A DNA stretch of 64,000 nucleotides, taken from assembly GCA_030533445.1 (NCBI GenBank), contig CM060064.1, positions 43,556,787 to 43,620,786 of the forward strand. Direction: 5' to 3'. The notes under the pieces were generated by a model. That model was not told the origin of the DNA. It searched no databases and saw only the letters and a program-made list of their open reading frames with translations. Every line of letters starts with the position of its first letter. Positions within the stretch are counted from its first letter, which is position 1. This DNA is from Cyprinodon diabolis (lineage: Eukaryota; Chordata; Actinopteri; Cyprinodontiformes; Cyprinodontidae). Below are positions 47,235 to 56,686 of the stretch, piece by piece. The translations under genes and the position numbers were made by a program.

Positions 47235-47912
47235 ACTAGCCTGATAAACCAGATTAAATGTGAGATTAAATGTGTAATTTAGTCTGGCCCCTATGAATGA
47301 GACATCGGAAGATTGTTGATGAGAACAACCCGTTGTTTTTTAAACCACTGTCTGTGCCTATTGGCCAACGCTCTGACCAATAAGCGCAACGAACTGTGAA
47401 GTAGTAAGCGTGACAGAAAGCTGGTGGGGGAGTGCAAACAAACAGCCTGACAGTAAAACGGTGAATATGTCCTTCTTAAAAATAAATTGGCGTAGAGCCT
47501 CTTCTTACTCACGTTTCATGAAAACCTCAAGTCTAATCCTTCCAAAACTTATTCCAAAGTTGAATCAAACAAGAACTGTTCAGTAGTTGTTGCCAATCTT
47601 CCTTGTTATGCTTTCTCCAGCTTTATCGTCACGCCCTCAGAACCCCGCCCACTTTCTATCCAGAAATTCAAAGTACAGCTCTGCGTTGTGATTGGCCCGC
47701 CAGTTCTCTTGTTTTTTGTTTTTTGTTTTTTTACAAAGCAACACCTTGAAACTATCGCTAAAGTAGTATTATTACCGGTAAGTCTGACATGTACTCTGTG
47801 TTACCTGTGTTGCCCGCCAGTTCTGGGGCCTGGCCATTGATCGAGGCTAAACCACTCGCAGGCAAAAATTATTTTGGCCCTGGCTGGTGGGGCTAGTTTA
47901 CTCGGCTAGCAT
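47235..47912. repeat. Possible MITE
   Basis: The left end ctagcctgataaaccag and the right end ctagtttactcggctagc form an imperfect inverted pair of about 17 bp. The interior contains two ggcccgccagttct-type sites created by a small insertion. No target duplication was established, so this is tentative. Confidence 0.35.
47708..47811 (-). mobile_element. 104-bp retroposed fragment of repeat E with poly-A tail
   Basis: It is flanked by a perfect 13-bp duplication GCCCGCCAGTTCT (47695-47707 and 47812-47824). On the minus strand the insert reads acagagtacatgtcagactt, aataatactacttt and gcgatagtttcaaggtgttg. This matches 53232-53295 of repeat E and is followed by an A-rich tail (cttgttttttgttttttgtt on the plus strand). 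A-tail plus 13-bp duplication means LINE-machinery retroposition. Confidence 0.88.
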
Positions 47913-49357
47913 TTAACCACTTAACTATATGGTGCAGACCTTTTTACATATTTAGAAACTGGATATTTTTACATGCGACAATTAATTGTCCTTTTGGTTT
48001 CTGAAAAAAAAATTAAAATTGCAAAATTATCTTGCGGGTTTTGTAAAAAAAAAAAAAAAAAAAGAATGTTTACTTCCCTTTGCATGTTAACTATAACTTT
48101 TCCTCTTGCTAAGCTTCCTTCTCTCTCTCTTCCCGTCTTTATCAGCATCAAGACCAGCTGAAACTTTTAGCCTCTTGCCCAGATCACTCAGTTTATGACC
48201 GCTTGTCTCTCTCTCTTTTCATTTCAAAACCATCGACCCCAAACTCAGCATAAGCCTAATGGCTGCCTGCATCGACAGGTTTCTCTTTGTGCCCTCTACT
48301 TGACAGCCTGGAATTGATTATGAGTTATTTTCTATGGAAAGCTTGGAGCGCAACCTCTTATGCCTCCTCCCTGAGATGTGCTCTTAAAAGCTGTTTTTTG
48401 AAAGATGCTGATTATCAACCTGTGCATCCCACCCTGCTATATTTACATCTAAAAACATTGGCATACAAGCAACAAGTATTTTGATAAAATGTAAATAGGA
48501 AATAATTAGCAGGATCCAACACAAATATGCTGTGTGAAGATTTGCTGTGGTTGTAAACTGGTTAGACTTGTAAAAGCATAATGAACTGAAGAATGAAATC
48601 AGAAGACTTAAGGCTAATTTTCAGGCCTGATCAACTGACTGTAAATAGTGGATTTTACCGATAATTACATGCCCTTTTTTTAATTTTGTAACAATCACCA
48701 GCATTTGTAAGTATGCTGTTAAATTAATCCGCAGTTTTTCTAATAAATCCATTGGGCAAATTTTCATAAAATGGTCCTTAACACACCTCCACAACATTGA
48801 GGTGTTTGATATCTCAGAATATGTTTGCTTCCTACGAACACATTGTAAAAGCTCTCATTAGTCACCATCACCGGCTCCTTTGTGCAGCAGTGTCAGTCAT
48901 TAGTGACCAATGGGCCTTTAATGCATGCTGTCATCAGCCACAACATCGTAGCTCTGCTGGGAAACAACATGGGGATGCTGAAGGTGGTGACTCATGAGTG
49001 GGATGAAGGTAAAAGAGAGACCTTGCATGATGGTCCGGCATATTCAGCCATCTGAGGTGTTGGTCCTGACATTTGCTAGCAGCAGAAATATGCTGCACAT
49101 GGAGCAGAAAACACATCACTGCTCGGACCTGTGAAAGTGTCCAGTTTACTGAGGAAGTGAATGTGAGAAATCTTAGTTCCTTTAACTTTCACTCAGTTCA
49201 TTGACCTTTTTTTATTCTTTGATAAGTCTCTAATGATTAAATGAAAAATACTATCAATGCTTTAAAGGTAACATCTGCTAAGTTCATCAGCTCCCTTTTG
49301 CCATGTTTTATAAGGTCATACTCTATTCAAACTTGATCATTTGTGTCTATGGTGTGC
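47913..49357. other. No recognised gene
   Basis: An A20 run lies near 48044. A possible exon-like stretch at 48885-49007 was examined and not accepted. Nothing else is recognisable. Confidence 0.4.
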
Positions 49358-49359
49358 TA

Positions 49360-49561
49360 CAGGTGCTGGTCATAAAATTAGAATATCATGAAAAAGTAGA
49401 TTGATTTCAGTAATTCCATTTAAAAAGTGAAACTTGTATATTATATTTATACATTACATACAAACTCATATATTTCAGATGTTTATTTTGTTTAATTTTG
49501 ATGATTACAAATGACAACAAATGAAAATCTCAAATTCATCATATCAGAAAATTAGAATATT
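49360..49561 (+). repeat. Left inverted repeat of the intact Tc1 element
   Basis: The 202-bp arm contains the outer motif ttagaatatcatg and an inner motif tcagaaaattagaatatt, both of which recur in the right arm. Long arms with outer and inner transposase-binding sites are known in Sleeping Beauty-type Tc1 elements; that these are binding sites here is inferred. Confidence 0.9.
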
Positions 49562-49647
49562 ACTGAAGACCAATAAAAACAAAGGATTTATAGAAATGTT
49601 GGCCAACTGAAAAGTATGAACATGAAAAGTATGAGCATGTACAGCAC

Positions 49648-50631
49648 TCAGTATTTAGTTGGGCCTCCTTTGGCCTGTATTACTGCAGCAATGCGGCGTG
49701 GCATGGAGTCGATCAGTCTGTGGCACTGCTCAGGTGTTATGATAGCCCAGGTTGCTCTAATAGTGGCTTTTAGCTCTTCTGAATTGTTGGGTCTGGTGTA
49801 TTGCATCTTCTTCTTCACAATACCCCATAGATTTTCTATGGGGTTAAGGTCAGGAGAGTTTGCTGGCCAATTAAGAACAGGGATACCATGGTCCTTCAAC
49901 CAGGTACTGGTAGCTTTGGCACTGTGTGCAGGTGCCAAGTCCTGTTGGAAAATGAAATCTGCATCTCCAAAAAGTTGGTCAGCTGCAGGAAGCATGAAGT
50001 GCTCTAAAACTTCCTGGTATGTGGCTGCGTTGACCCTGGACCTCAGAAAACACAATGGACCAACACCAGCAGATGACATGGCACCCCAAACCATCACTGA
50101 CTGTGGAAACTTTACACTGGACTTCAAGCAACGTGGATGAAGTGCCTCTCTTCTTTTCCTCCAGACTCTGGGACCTTGATTTCCAAAGGAAATGCAAAAT
50201 TTACTTTCATCAGAGAACATGACTTTGGACCACTCACCAGCAGCCCAGGCAAGACGCTTCTGACGCTGTCTGTGGTTCAAGAGTGGCTTGACACAAGGAA
50301 TGCGACAGCAGAAACCCATGTCTTTCATACGTCTGTGTGTGGTGGTTCTTGAAGCACTCACTCCAGCTGCAGTCCACTCTTTGTGAATCTCCCCCACATT
50401 TTTGAATGGGTTTTGTTTCACAATCCTCTCCAGGGTGCGGTTATCTCTCTTGCTTGTACACTTTTTTCGACCACATCTTTTCCTTCCCTTCGCCTCTCTA
50501 TTAATGTGCTTGGACACTGAGCTCTGTGAACAGCCAGCCTCTTTAGCGATGACCTTTTGTGTCTTGCCCTCCTTGTGCAAGGTGTCGATGGTCGTCTTTT
50601 GGACAACTGTCAAGTCAGCAGTCTTCCCCAT
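49648..50631 (-). CDS. Tc1-like transposase, DD34E, uninterrupted
   Basis: A 327-residue protein if translation starts at MGKTADLTVVQ (50629-50631), the usual start in this family; the frame stays open for 12 codons further to an ATG at 50665-50667. Numbered from that upstream Met, a paired-like HTH covers about 20-57 (VIAKEAGCSQSSVSKHI), a basic linker follows (GRKRCGRKK, 61-69, possible nuclear signal), and a second HTH lies at about 78-118. The DDE domain has Asp153 (FSDESKF), Asp243 (FQQDLAPAH) and Glu278 ([11 protein letters not shown]), with 34 residues between the last two. The end is QAKGGPTKY and TGA. It would bind the element's long inverted repeats and perform cut-and-paste transposition in the nucleus. 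No stop or frameshift is visible; activity is inferred, not shown. Confidence 0.93.
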   Translation of the reverse strand: MGKTADLTVVQKTTIDTLHKEGKTQKVIAKEAGCSQSSVSKHINREAKGRKRCGRKKCTSKRDNRTLERIVKQNPFKNVGEIHKEWTAAGVSASRTTTHRRMKDMGFCCRIPCVKPLLNHRQRQKRLAWAAGEWSKVMFSDESKFCISFGNQGPRVWRKRREALHPRCLKSSVKFPQSVMVWGAMSSAGVGPLCFLRSRVNAATYQEVLEHFMLPAADQLFGDADFIFQQDLAPAHSAKATSTWLKDHGIPVLNWPANSPDLNPIENLWGIVKKKMQYTRPNNSEELKATIRATWAIITPEQCHRLIDSMPRRIAAVIQAKGGPTKY

Positions 50632-50748
50632 GATTGTGTAGCCTATAGAACTAGACTGAAAGACCATTTAAAGGCTTTTGCAGGTGGTTTGAGTTAATTA
50701 GCTGATTAGAGTGTGGCACCAGGGGCCATCAATTTTGAACCTTTTCAC

Positions 50749-50950
50749 AATATTCTAATTTTCTGATATGATGAATTTGAGATTTTCATTTGTTGTCATT
50801 TGTAATCATCAAAATTAAACAAAATAAACATCTGAAATATATGAGTTTGTATGTAATGTATGAATATAATATACAAGTTTCACTTTTTAAATGGAATTAC
50901 TGAAATCAATCTACTTTTTCATGATATTCTAATTTTATGACCAGCACCTG
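50749..50950 (-). repeat. Right inverted repeat of the intact Tc1 element
   Basis: This arm is the reverse complement of 49360-49561 with one visible mismatch. The near identity of arms that mutate independently indicates a recent insertion or recent arm homogenisation. Confidence 0.9.
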
Positions 50951-51161
50951 TATTTTAATGATACTGTGCATTTTACTTTTCAGATTAGAGTTCTTTAGCT
51001 TTGCAATATTTGTTTGACAAGCATCTTAGTCCTGCTATAAGTGGTTAAATGGTGCCTTTTGCAGTTGAATTGGTCTTTTAATCCAAATTGTAAATTCAAC
51101 TAAACGCGACATCACCGGTACAAGCATTCAGTATGCCACCAATTTGCCACCAATTAGGTGT

Positions 51162-51364
51162 TGTCAAGTTTGGTGGGAGGTTTGATTGTACCCAAATTCA
51201 GACACAAATGCTTTAGGTGGTTACTTGAAGGTTTAATAACAAAAGTTCAAAAGAATCAAAAATCCAAAACATAAATCCACAAAAACCAAGAACAAGGAAT
51301 ATGCACAAGAAGGGGGGGGGGATGACGACAAGCCAGCAAAGAGTGACTGAACAGGGGGAGAATA
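51162..51364 (-). mobile_element. Solo LTR, family B, left part only
   Basis: It starts TGTCAAGTTTGGTGGG, then aggtttaataac, aatcaaaaatccaaaac and gagtgactgaacagggggag, in family B order but diverged. The Tc1 copy at 51367 interrupts it; the LTR's other half is not visible beyond 52513, so it has been lost or never followed. Confidence 0.6.
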
Positions 51365-51366
51365 TA

Positions 51367-52511
51367 CACTCACCGGCCACTTTATTAGGTACACCTGTCC
51401 AACTGCTCGTTAACACTTAAATTTCTAAGCAGCCAATCACATGGCGGCAACTCAGTGCATTTAGGCATGTAGACATGGTCAAGACAATCTCCTGCAGTTC
51501 AAACTGAGCATCAGTATGGGGAAGAAAGGTGATTTGAGCTACTTTGAATGTGGCATGATTGTTGGTGCCAGAAGGGCTGGTCTGAGTATTTCAGAAACTG
51601 CTGATCTACTGGGATTTTCACGCACAACCATCTCTAGGGTTTACAGTGAGCGGCAGTTCTGTGGGCGGAAATGCCTTGTTGATGCCAGAGGTCAGACAGG
51701 GGAGAATGGCCAGACTGGTTCGAGCTGATAGAAGGGCAACAGTGACTCAAATAACCACCCGTTACAACCAAGGTGGGCAGAAGAGCATCTCTGAACGCAC
51801 AGTACGTCGAACTTTGAGGCAGATGGGCTACAGCAGCAGAAGACCACACCGGGTGCCACTCCTTTCAGCTAAGAACAGGAAACTGAGGCTACAATTTGCA
51901 CAAGCTCATCAAAATTGGACAATAGAAGATTGGAAAAACTTTGCCTGGTCTGATGAGTCTCGATTTCTGCTGCGACATTCGGATGGTAGGGTCAGAATTT
52001 GGCATCTACAACATGAAAGCATGGATCCATCCTGCCTTGTATCAACGGTTCAGGCTGGTGGTGGTGGTGTCATGGTGTGGGGAATATTTTCTTGGCACTC
52101 TTTGGGCCCCTTGGTACCAATTGAGCATCGTTGCAACGCCACAGCCTACCTGAGTATTGTTGCTGACCATGTCCATCCCTTTATGACCACAATGTACCCA
52201 ACTTCTGATGGCTACTTTCAGCAGGATAATGCGCCATGTCATAAAGCTGGAATCATCTCAGACTGGTTTCTTGAACATGACAATGAGTTCACTGTACTCA
52301 AATGGCCTCCACAGTCCCCAGATCTCAATCCAATAGAGCATCTTTGGGATGTGGTGGAACGGGAGATTTGCATCATGGATTCGCAGCCGACAAATCTGCG
52401 GCAACTGTGTGATGCCATCATGTCAATATGGACCAAACTCCCTGAGGAATGCTTCCAGCACCCTCCAACCCGTTACTAGCATGGGGTACCTAATAAAGTG
52501 GGCGGTGAGTG
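51367..52511 (+). mobile_element. Tc1-like DNA transposon, DD36E family, copy 3
   Basis: This 1145-bp element has TA at 51365-51366 and 52512-52513 and ends CACTCACCGGCC and GGGCGGTGAGTG (the right end has one change relative to copies 1 and 2). A net 30-bp loss after RTTISRVY and a net 51-bp loss before PTRY are particular to this copy. The same family sits at 2517-3741 and 5648-6827. Confidence 0.95.
51516..52479 (+). pseudogene. Tc1 transposase pseudogene (DD36E), copy 3
   Basis: The N-terminal HTH frame (MGKKGDLSYFECG) ends at 51728. The main frame, one base over, is open for 277 codons (51646-52479) from MSGSSVGGNALL through MARLVRADRR, the second HTH and the whole DDE core (SDES, QQDNAPCH, PIEHLW). 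The CAGA duplication shared with copies 1 and 2 parts the two frames. The C-terminal 17 codons before PTRY are deleted. It has no stops in the catalytic part, unlike copies 1 and 2, but lacks the first HTH in frame and the normal C-terminus. Confidence 0.92.
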
Positions 52512-52689
52512 TACATATACACACACACACATATATATAAAATGCTGCACCCATTGACCTTCTTAGATATTGGCCTCATTTATGAGCATTAACTTTGGAA
52601 TCGGAGCGATCAGAGAAATATTACCAGTCAAATGCAGCACAAAAATAAATAAAAATCTAAAAAAAGGTGTAGAACAGATGCTGCTGGCT

Positions 52690-53590
52690 GGCACTGGGGC
52701 TCGCCGGTGCACTGGTGGAGTTCGGGGTTGGATGCCCAGGTGGCTGCTGGCTCATACCTGGCGGCCTCTCCGCGGGGGCCCGGCCGGCCCGGGCCTGGTT
52801 AGGGCTCCTGCCTGGGGCCTCGGATCCCTGGGGCCCAGGGCCGGATTCACTTCAGGGTGGCTGGCTGCTGGCGGAGCCTGCGGACTCGTCCCCACGGCTC
52901 CTCGGGGCCCCGGCATTGCGGTGGCTGTGGAGCTTCCTCGGGGCTGTCTCTCCTCCTACCTTGGTGGGGGTCTGATTTCCGGGGCTGGCCCCTCCTTGGT
53001 GCCTTCGCTCTTGGGGTCCCTTTGGGCGTCTGGGGCTTTCGGTCTGCCGGCGCTGGACTCAGTTCTCTGGGGGGGGGGGCAGTCTTCGGCTCTCCACAAC
53101 CACTATTGAGCATTTTTCCTTTGGATAAAGTTTACATGCACAAGTTCACCCTCACAAAAAACTACAGGTGCTTGGCTCCCGGTACTCAGAGATTCACTTC
53201 CATACAGAAACCCCACTTTCTTATCTTCAGGTAACGAAGAGTACATGTCAGATTTAATAATACTACTTCAGCGATAGTTTCAAGGTTTTACTTTATTGTG
53301 TGCTGTTCTTTTTACATCTCGTTGCTAGTGATGATGCAGACTGAAAATGTCTTATCATTATCTCATTTCTATCTCCTCTTTCTTTCATCTTTTCTCCTTT
53401 TTTTCAGTTTTTCCTCTTCTGTTCTATTTACATTGCAGTGTCCATATAATCTGTAAAAATCTCTGCATAATTATAATAAAGCAATTTATATGGCAATAGC
53501 CGTACTGCTCCACGTAAAATCTGTTGGGCTCTTTTTAGCATCAAGACAATTATTCTTATTGCCACATTGCCAGACAGGACACTGTTTAAA
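52690..53590 (+). repeat. GC-rich dispersed repeat E, copy 1
   Basis: The left 400 bp is very G+C-rich (gcgggggcccggccggccc, ccttggtgggggtctgattt), followed by an AT-rich part: ccactattgagcatttttcc, tttggataaagtttacatgc, actcagagattcacttccat, ending near atcaagacaattattcttat and tgccacattgc. A second copy lies at 61385-62156 and a 70-bp piece at 47708-47811. Long open frames across the GC-rich part are compositional: three frames are open at once. The class is unknown; the poly-A-tailed piece shows that transcripts of it have been retroposed. Confidence 0.75.
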
Positions 53591-54828
53591 AAAAAAAAAA
53601 AACAGATCCTGCAAAAGGTGTTCATATCTTACTCTTTGCACCAGGGATTTTTTGTTTTGTTTTACTTTTCCTACCTCCATCTTTTTGAACCTCATTGTTC
53701 TTTTACCAGTAGAACACCTAAGCTGCTCATTTTACAGGAACCAAACAGTAGATCATCAACAACAAGCCCACAAATTGCATGTATTAAAATACATTTGCAT
53801 GAACAATTTAGCACCTCTTATTCTTGATCCTTAAAGATAAAAACTTAATGTTACTTTTGTATTTAATTAAACTGTAGATCCTGTATCTTTTTAATTTTAC
53901 TTGAGTTATAATGTAATACTTTTGACATGTGTGTCTAATCTAATAGTGTGCTGTTTAAAAATATGAAAAGGAGAATGCATTTGTGTTGATTCATTTCGAA
54001 GCAGAACCACCTACACCCATAAATAGGACCCTGCAGCCTCTGAGAACAGCTTTCCACTGAAAAATGCTTTTGTTTTACTGCTCAAACCCCCCATCACATT
54101 TAGTCCCAACACTTGATGTTGAACAGAAAAAACAGCTGAGAAATGTACTGCCTTCTTCACACAGTTTGTCTCCAGGGCTCGTGTTTACGGGTCGCTTTTT
54201 TCTTTCTGTTTTTCTCCCACTTATCTTTATTTTTCCTCACAGACCTACTTGTGTTTATTAAAGTGACGATGATGACGACATGATCAACAATGTATGCATC
54301 AAACATCTACGTACTGGTAGGCTTGGGAAACTGGCTGAAGCGGTGTCGGTGGAAACTGCTGGGAGAGATTCCCACATTCAGACAATGTTGGAGCTATTTA
54401 CTCTGAGACCTTCTGCCAGTTGGAACCTGTTGTTCAGGAGGCTCCAGCTGCACGGTGTGACTGGTGCGACACCGATCATCCTGTGCTAGGATACTGGCCA
54501 AAATGGCTTCCATATTTCTCTTCCCCTTGTATTGATTTGACATCTTTTGTGACTGAGGTGCAGACAGTGCAGACTGTTCCGGTTTTAAAAGGTGGATCTG
54601 GAAGGGCTCAGGAAGATAAACGGTTTAATAAAAATAAAAGGAAATTCATTGATCTGTTTCTGCTTTTTCATTGGAGGTAATGTGGATACACAGACATATT
54701 TCAAAGTTGAAATGCCATTTATATAAGAGTCTAAAATGTGAATCAGGTGTTTATGGTCTAAGAGGATGTGAGGCATGAATTCAGGATACAGACTAAACCA
54801 TGTGCTGCTGTTTGGCTCTGTGCTGCAG
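53591..54828 (+). other. Probable NDUFAF6 intron; no other exon recognised
   Basis: It lies immediately upstream of the accepted exon. Two overlapping open frames (54280-54489 and 54420-54680) were examined; neither matches a family I know. The T-rich tract and cag at 54811-54828 form the acceptor of the next exon. Confidence 0.5.
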
Positions 54829-54957
54829 GTCGTGTTGGAAGACTATCTGCAGAGAATCAGGAAGGCGGATTTTGATGTTTTCCACAAGAGCCTGCTGAAC
54901 AGGAACCCACTGCTCCCCTTCCAGCTCTACCTCCGCTCCTGGAAGAAGACCTACTGA
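54829..54957 (+). CDS. ndufaf6: NDUFAF6, terminal coding exon (C-terminal 42 residues)
   Basis: The exon starts in phase 0 right after a splice acceptor (tttggctctgtgctgcag, AG at 54827-54828) and reads VVLEDYLQRIRKADFDVFHK, then SLLNRNPLLPFQLYL, then RSWKKTY and TGA at 54955-54957. The ends ADFDVFH..L, LLP..LYL and SW(R/K)KTY match the C-terminus of vertebrate NDUFAF6. This mitochondrial protein of the phytoene/squalene synthase-like fold is needed to assemble respiratory complex I, at the stage when ND1 is built in. Vertebrate NDUFAF6 is about 330 residues, so seven-eighths of the protein is missing. I did not recognise earlier exons on this strand. A processed pseudogene is unlikely because an intron border is present. 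Confidence 0.85.
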   Translation, partial: VVLEDYLQRIRKADFDVFHKSLLNRNPLLPFQLYLRSWKKTY

Positions 54958-55748
54958 TTCCAGCCTTCTTCTCTCCCAGTTCACCCTAAGAAACCTGCAG
55001 ATCTGGCAGACAGAGACTTCAGTTATTGAGCTGCTGCTCTCAGAATGCTAATAAAGACCCACAGAATTGGACAAACATCAGCTCTGGTACTAAAATCACC
55101 ATCAATGGAACTGAGAATCACAGCAGACTTTTGTTTATTTTCAGCAGTTTATTTTCCAATTTAGGAAACATAGAGTTCTCTATATACAGACAGAAAGTTT
55201 TAGAACGTGTGAAATTAGACTTTGACTGTATCGTCCACCATGATCATATTTGTGAAATTAATTTTCCAGTTTAAGATGTAATTATATTTTTCTTTCCTCT
55301 GATGTATTTCCACCTGCAGCTTATCTCTGCCTCTCCAACTGTCCATCAGACGAAGCACAGCAGTTTGACACGTCGATGCGTCTGTTTCTGTTATTTTTTT
55401 AAGGTTTCAGTGAAATAGTTTGTGTTGAAAAACCAGCAAAGCCTTTGGTTCAACAGCTGGCTTTGGGGAATACATTTAAAATGGTGTTTAGACAATTGAT
55501 TGGATTAATCATGCCTAAATGTTAACTGATTTAGTAATTGATTAAATATTAACTGCACCTTAGAGACTAAAACATGCCATTAGATAAAAGAAAAACCGGC
55601 TCAGCAGTTATACCAAACATTTAACATGAAAATCCTGTTTTGTCCGTCAGTATGCTCTAGAACTCCTTATGTTGCTTAGTTTTAGCTTCACCTGGCTTAA
55701 ATGCTTAGTAAAAATCTTCCTTAAGTGACCTTTTGTAATCTGAATATG
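54958..55748 (+). other. NDUFAF6 3' UTR and downstream sequence
   Basis: The stop codon is followed by an untranslated stretch with a polyadenylation hexamer at 55050. Beyond about 55080 nothing is recognised up to the SINE target site at 55749. Confidence 0.55.
55050..55055 (+). promoter_or_regulatory. Polyadenylation signal AATAAA of ndufaf6
   Basis: A canonical hexamer (gctAATAAAgaccc) lies 93 bases after the stop codon. Other hexamers occur further downstream in AT-rich sequence, so an alternative site cannot be excluded. Confidence 0.6.
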
Positions 55749-55761
55749 AATCTATTAAACT

Positions 55762-55949
55762 TGTGTGTGCAGGTGAGGCAGCGGTTAGGGCGCCCGACCC
55801 ATGTATAGAGGCCTTAGTCCTCGATGCGGCCGACCAACCTGTGGTCCTTTCCTGCATGTCTCTCCCTCTCTCTCATACCCCCTTTCCTGTTAGCCTACTG
55901 TTGAAAAAATTTGCCACTAGTGCTGTAAAAATAAAAAAAAAAAAAAAAA
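55762..55949 (+). mobile_element. tRNA-type SINE with poly-A tail, copy 1
   Basis: It is flanked by a perfect 13-bp duplication AATCTATTAAACT (55749-55761 and 55950-55962). The head has gtgaggcagcggttagggcg, the middle has tgtggtcctttcctgcatgt, ctctccctctctctcatacc and ccctttcctgttagcctact, and the end is an A-rich tail of about 25 bp. The same body occurs at 61686-61853. The head is tRNA-like but the internal promoter boxes are degenerate. Confidence 0.9.
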
Positions 55950-55962
55950 AATCTATTAAACT

Positions 55963-56509
55963 AAAAATAATCAATAGATTAATCTACTAGCAAAATGTCT
56001 AATATTGCTACAGCCCTAATTTAAAGATGTTTTTCTAGCTGTCCCTCATTCCATGTCTGTTTTAAACACAGCTTTATTTCTTCAGCCATGAAGGGACACT
56101 AACCCCTGAAAATCCTTCAATTTTTTTTTTTTTTTGGTCTTTTTTTATTTTTTTTCATTGGAGGGATCAGATGCTGACATTTGATTTGTTTTTTGGTAAA
56201 AAATCAGGACACAGTTTATCCTGATACATTAATAAATATAATATATTGTGGTTTTGATCATAATAAAGCTCTGGAAAACCTTAAGATCTCATTGTTCAGC
56301 TCTAGCTGCTACAGAGCAGCTACATAATAGGCTCCTGGGTGTTGCACTGCCAGGTTGGAGGTTTTAGTTATATAAAAGTAAGAAAAACTGCCTGTTTTGC
56401 TACAGTCAGTTTTTAACCTTTAAAATTCGTTTTGAATCAATACAAATATTTTATAATGAAATATATTAAGTGAGCTTCATTTTTTTCATTCATTATACCC
56501 ATAGCGCCT
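55963..56509. other. No recognised gene
   Basis: AT-rich sequence with T runs near 56122-56155. I see nothing recognisable. Confidence 0.45.
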
Positions 56510-56686
56510 AATTCTGTGCCCAGAATTCTGACCTTTTTCTCAGAATTCTGACTTTTTTTATTGTCAGAATTCTGAGAAAAAATTCAAAATTCTGACTTTT
56601 TTCCCATACTAAACTGAAATAAAATGTAAAAATTAGTTAACTTTTTTTTTTCACTGGCCCTAATCCTCTTCCGTAGTTATCAAAGT
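56510..56686. repeat. Repeat H, copy 1 (palindromic CAGAATTCTG motifs)
   Basis: Several CAGAATTCTGA...TTTTTT units are followed by cccatactaaactgaaataa, aattagttaactttttttt and cactggccctaatcctcttc, ending ccgtag. About 115 bp of the right half recurs at 59192-59325. It probably is the end of a non-autonomous DNA transposon; the superfamily is unknown. Confidence 0.7.

Larger units (their letters stand above)
49360..50950 (-). mobile_element. Complete Tc1-like transposon with 202-bp inverted repeats
   Basis: This 1591-bp element is bounded by TA (49358-49359 and 50951-50952). Its inverted repeats, 49360-49561 and 50749-50950, begin CAGGTGCTGGTCATAAAATT; I see one difference between the two arms (T versus C near 49448). 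It carries one uninterrupted minus-strand transposase gene. Everything known to be needed in cis and in trans for Tc1/mariner mobility is present, so it is the only element here that could be autonomous. Confidence 0.95.

Noticed and set aside
48885..49007. Exon-like stretch reading VISHNIVALLGNNMG, followed by a GT donor
   Set aside because: An alternative frame is equally open across the same bases and I recognise no homologue. Without transcript or conservation data it cannot be called.
50137..50641. Plus-strand frames opposite the intact Tc1 transposase
   Set aside because: These are antisense shadows of the 327-residue DD34E transposase.
52570..53234. Long Gly/Pro/Leu-rich open frames in the GC-rich block
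   Set aside because: Several frames on both strands are open over the same bases, and a second copy of the block at 61385 keeps none of the peptides intact. The openness follows from composition.
54280..54680. Two overlapping frames before the ndufaf6 exon, one with CDWCDTDHPVLGYWPKWLPY
   Set aside because: The Cys- and Trp-rich text briefly suggested a secreted cystine-knot protein, but spacing does not fit a family I know, there is no clear splice structure, and the two frames conflict.
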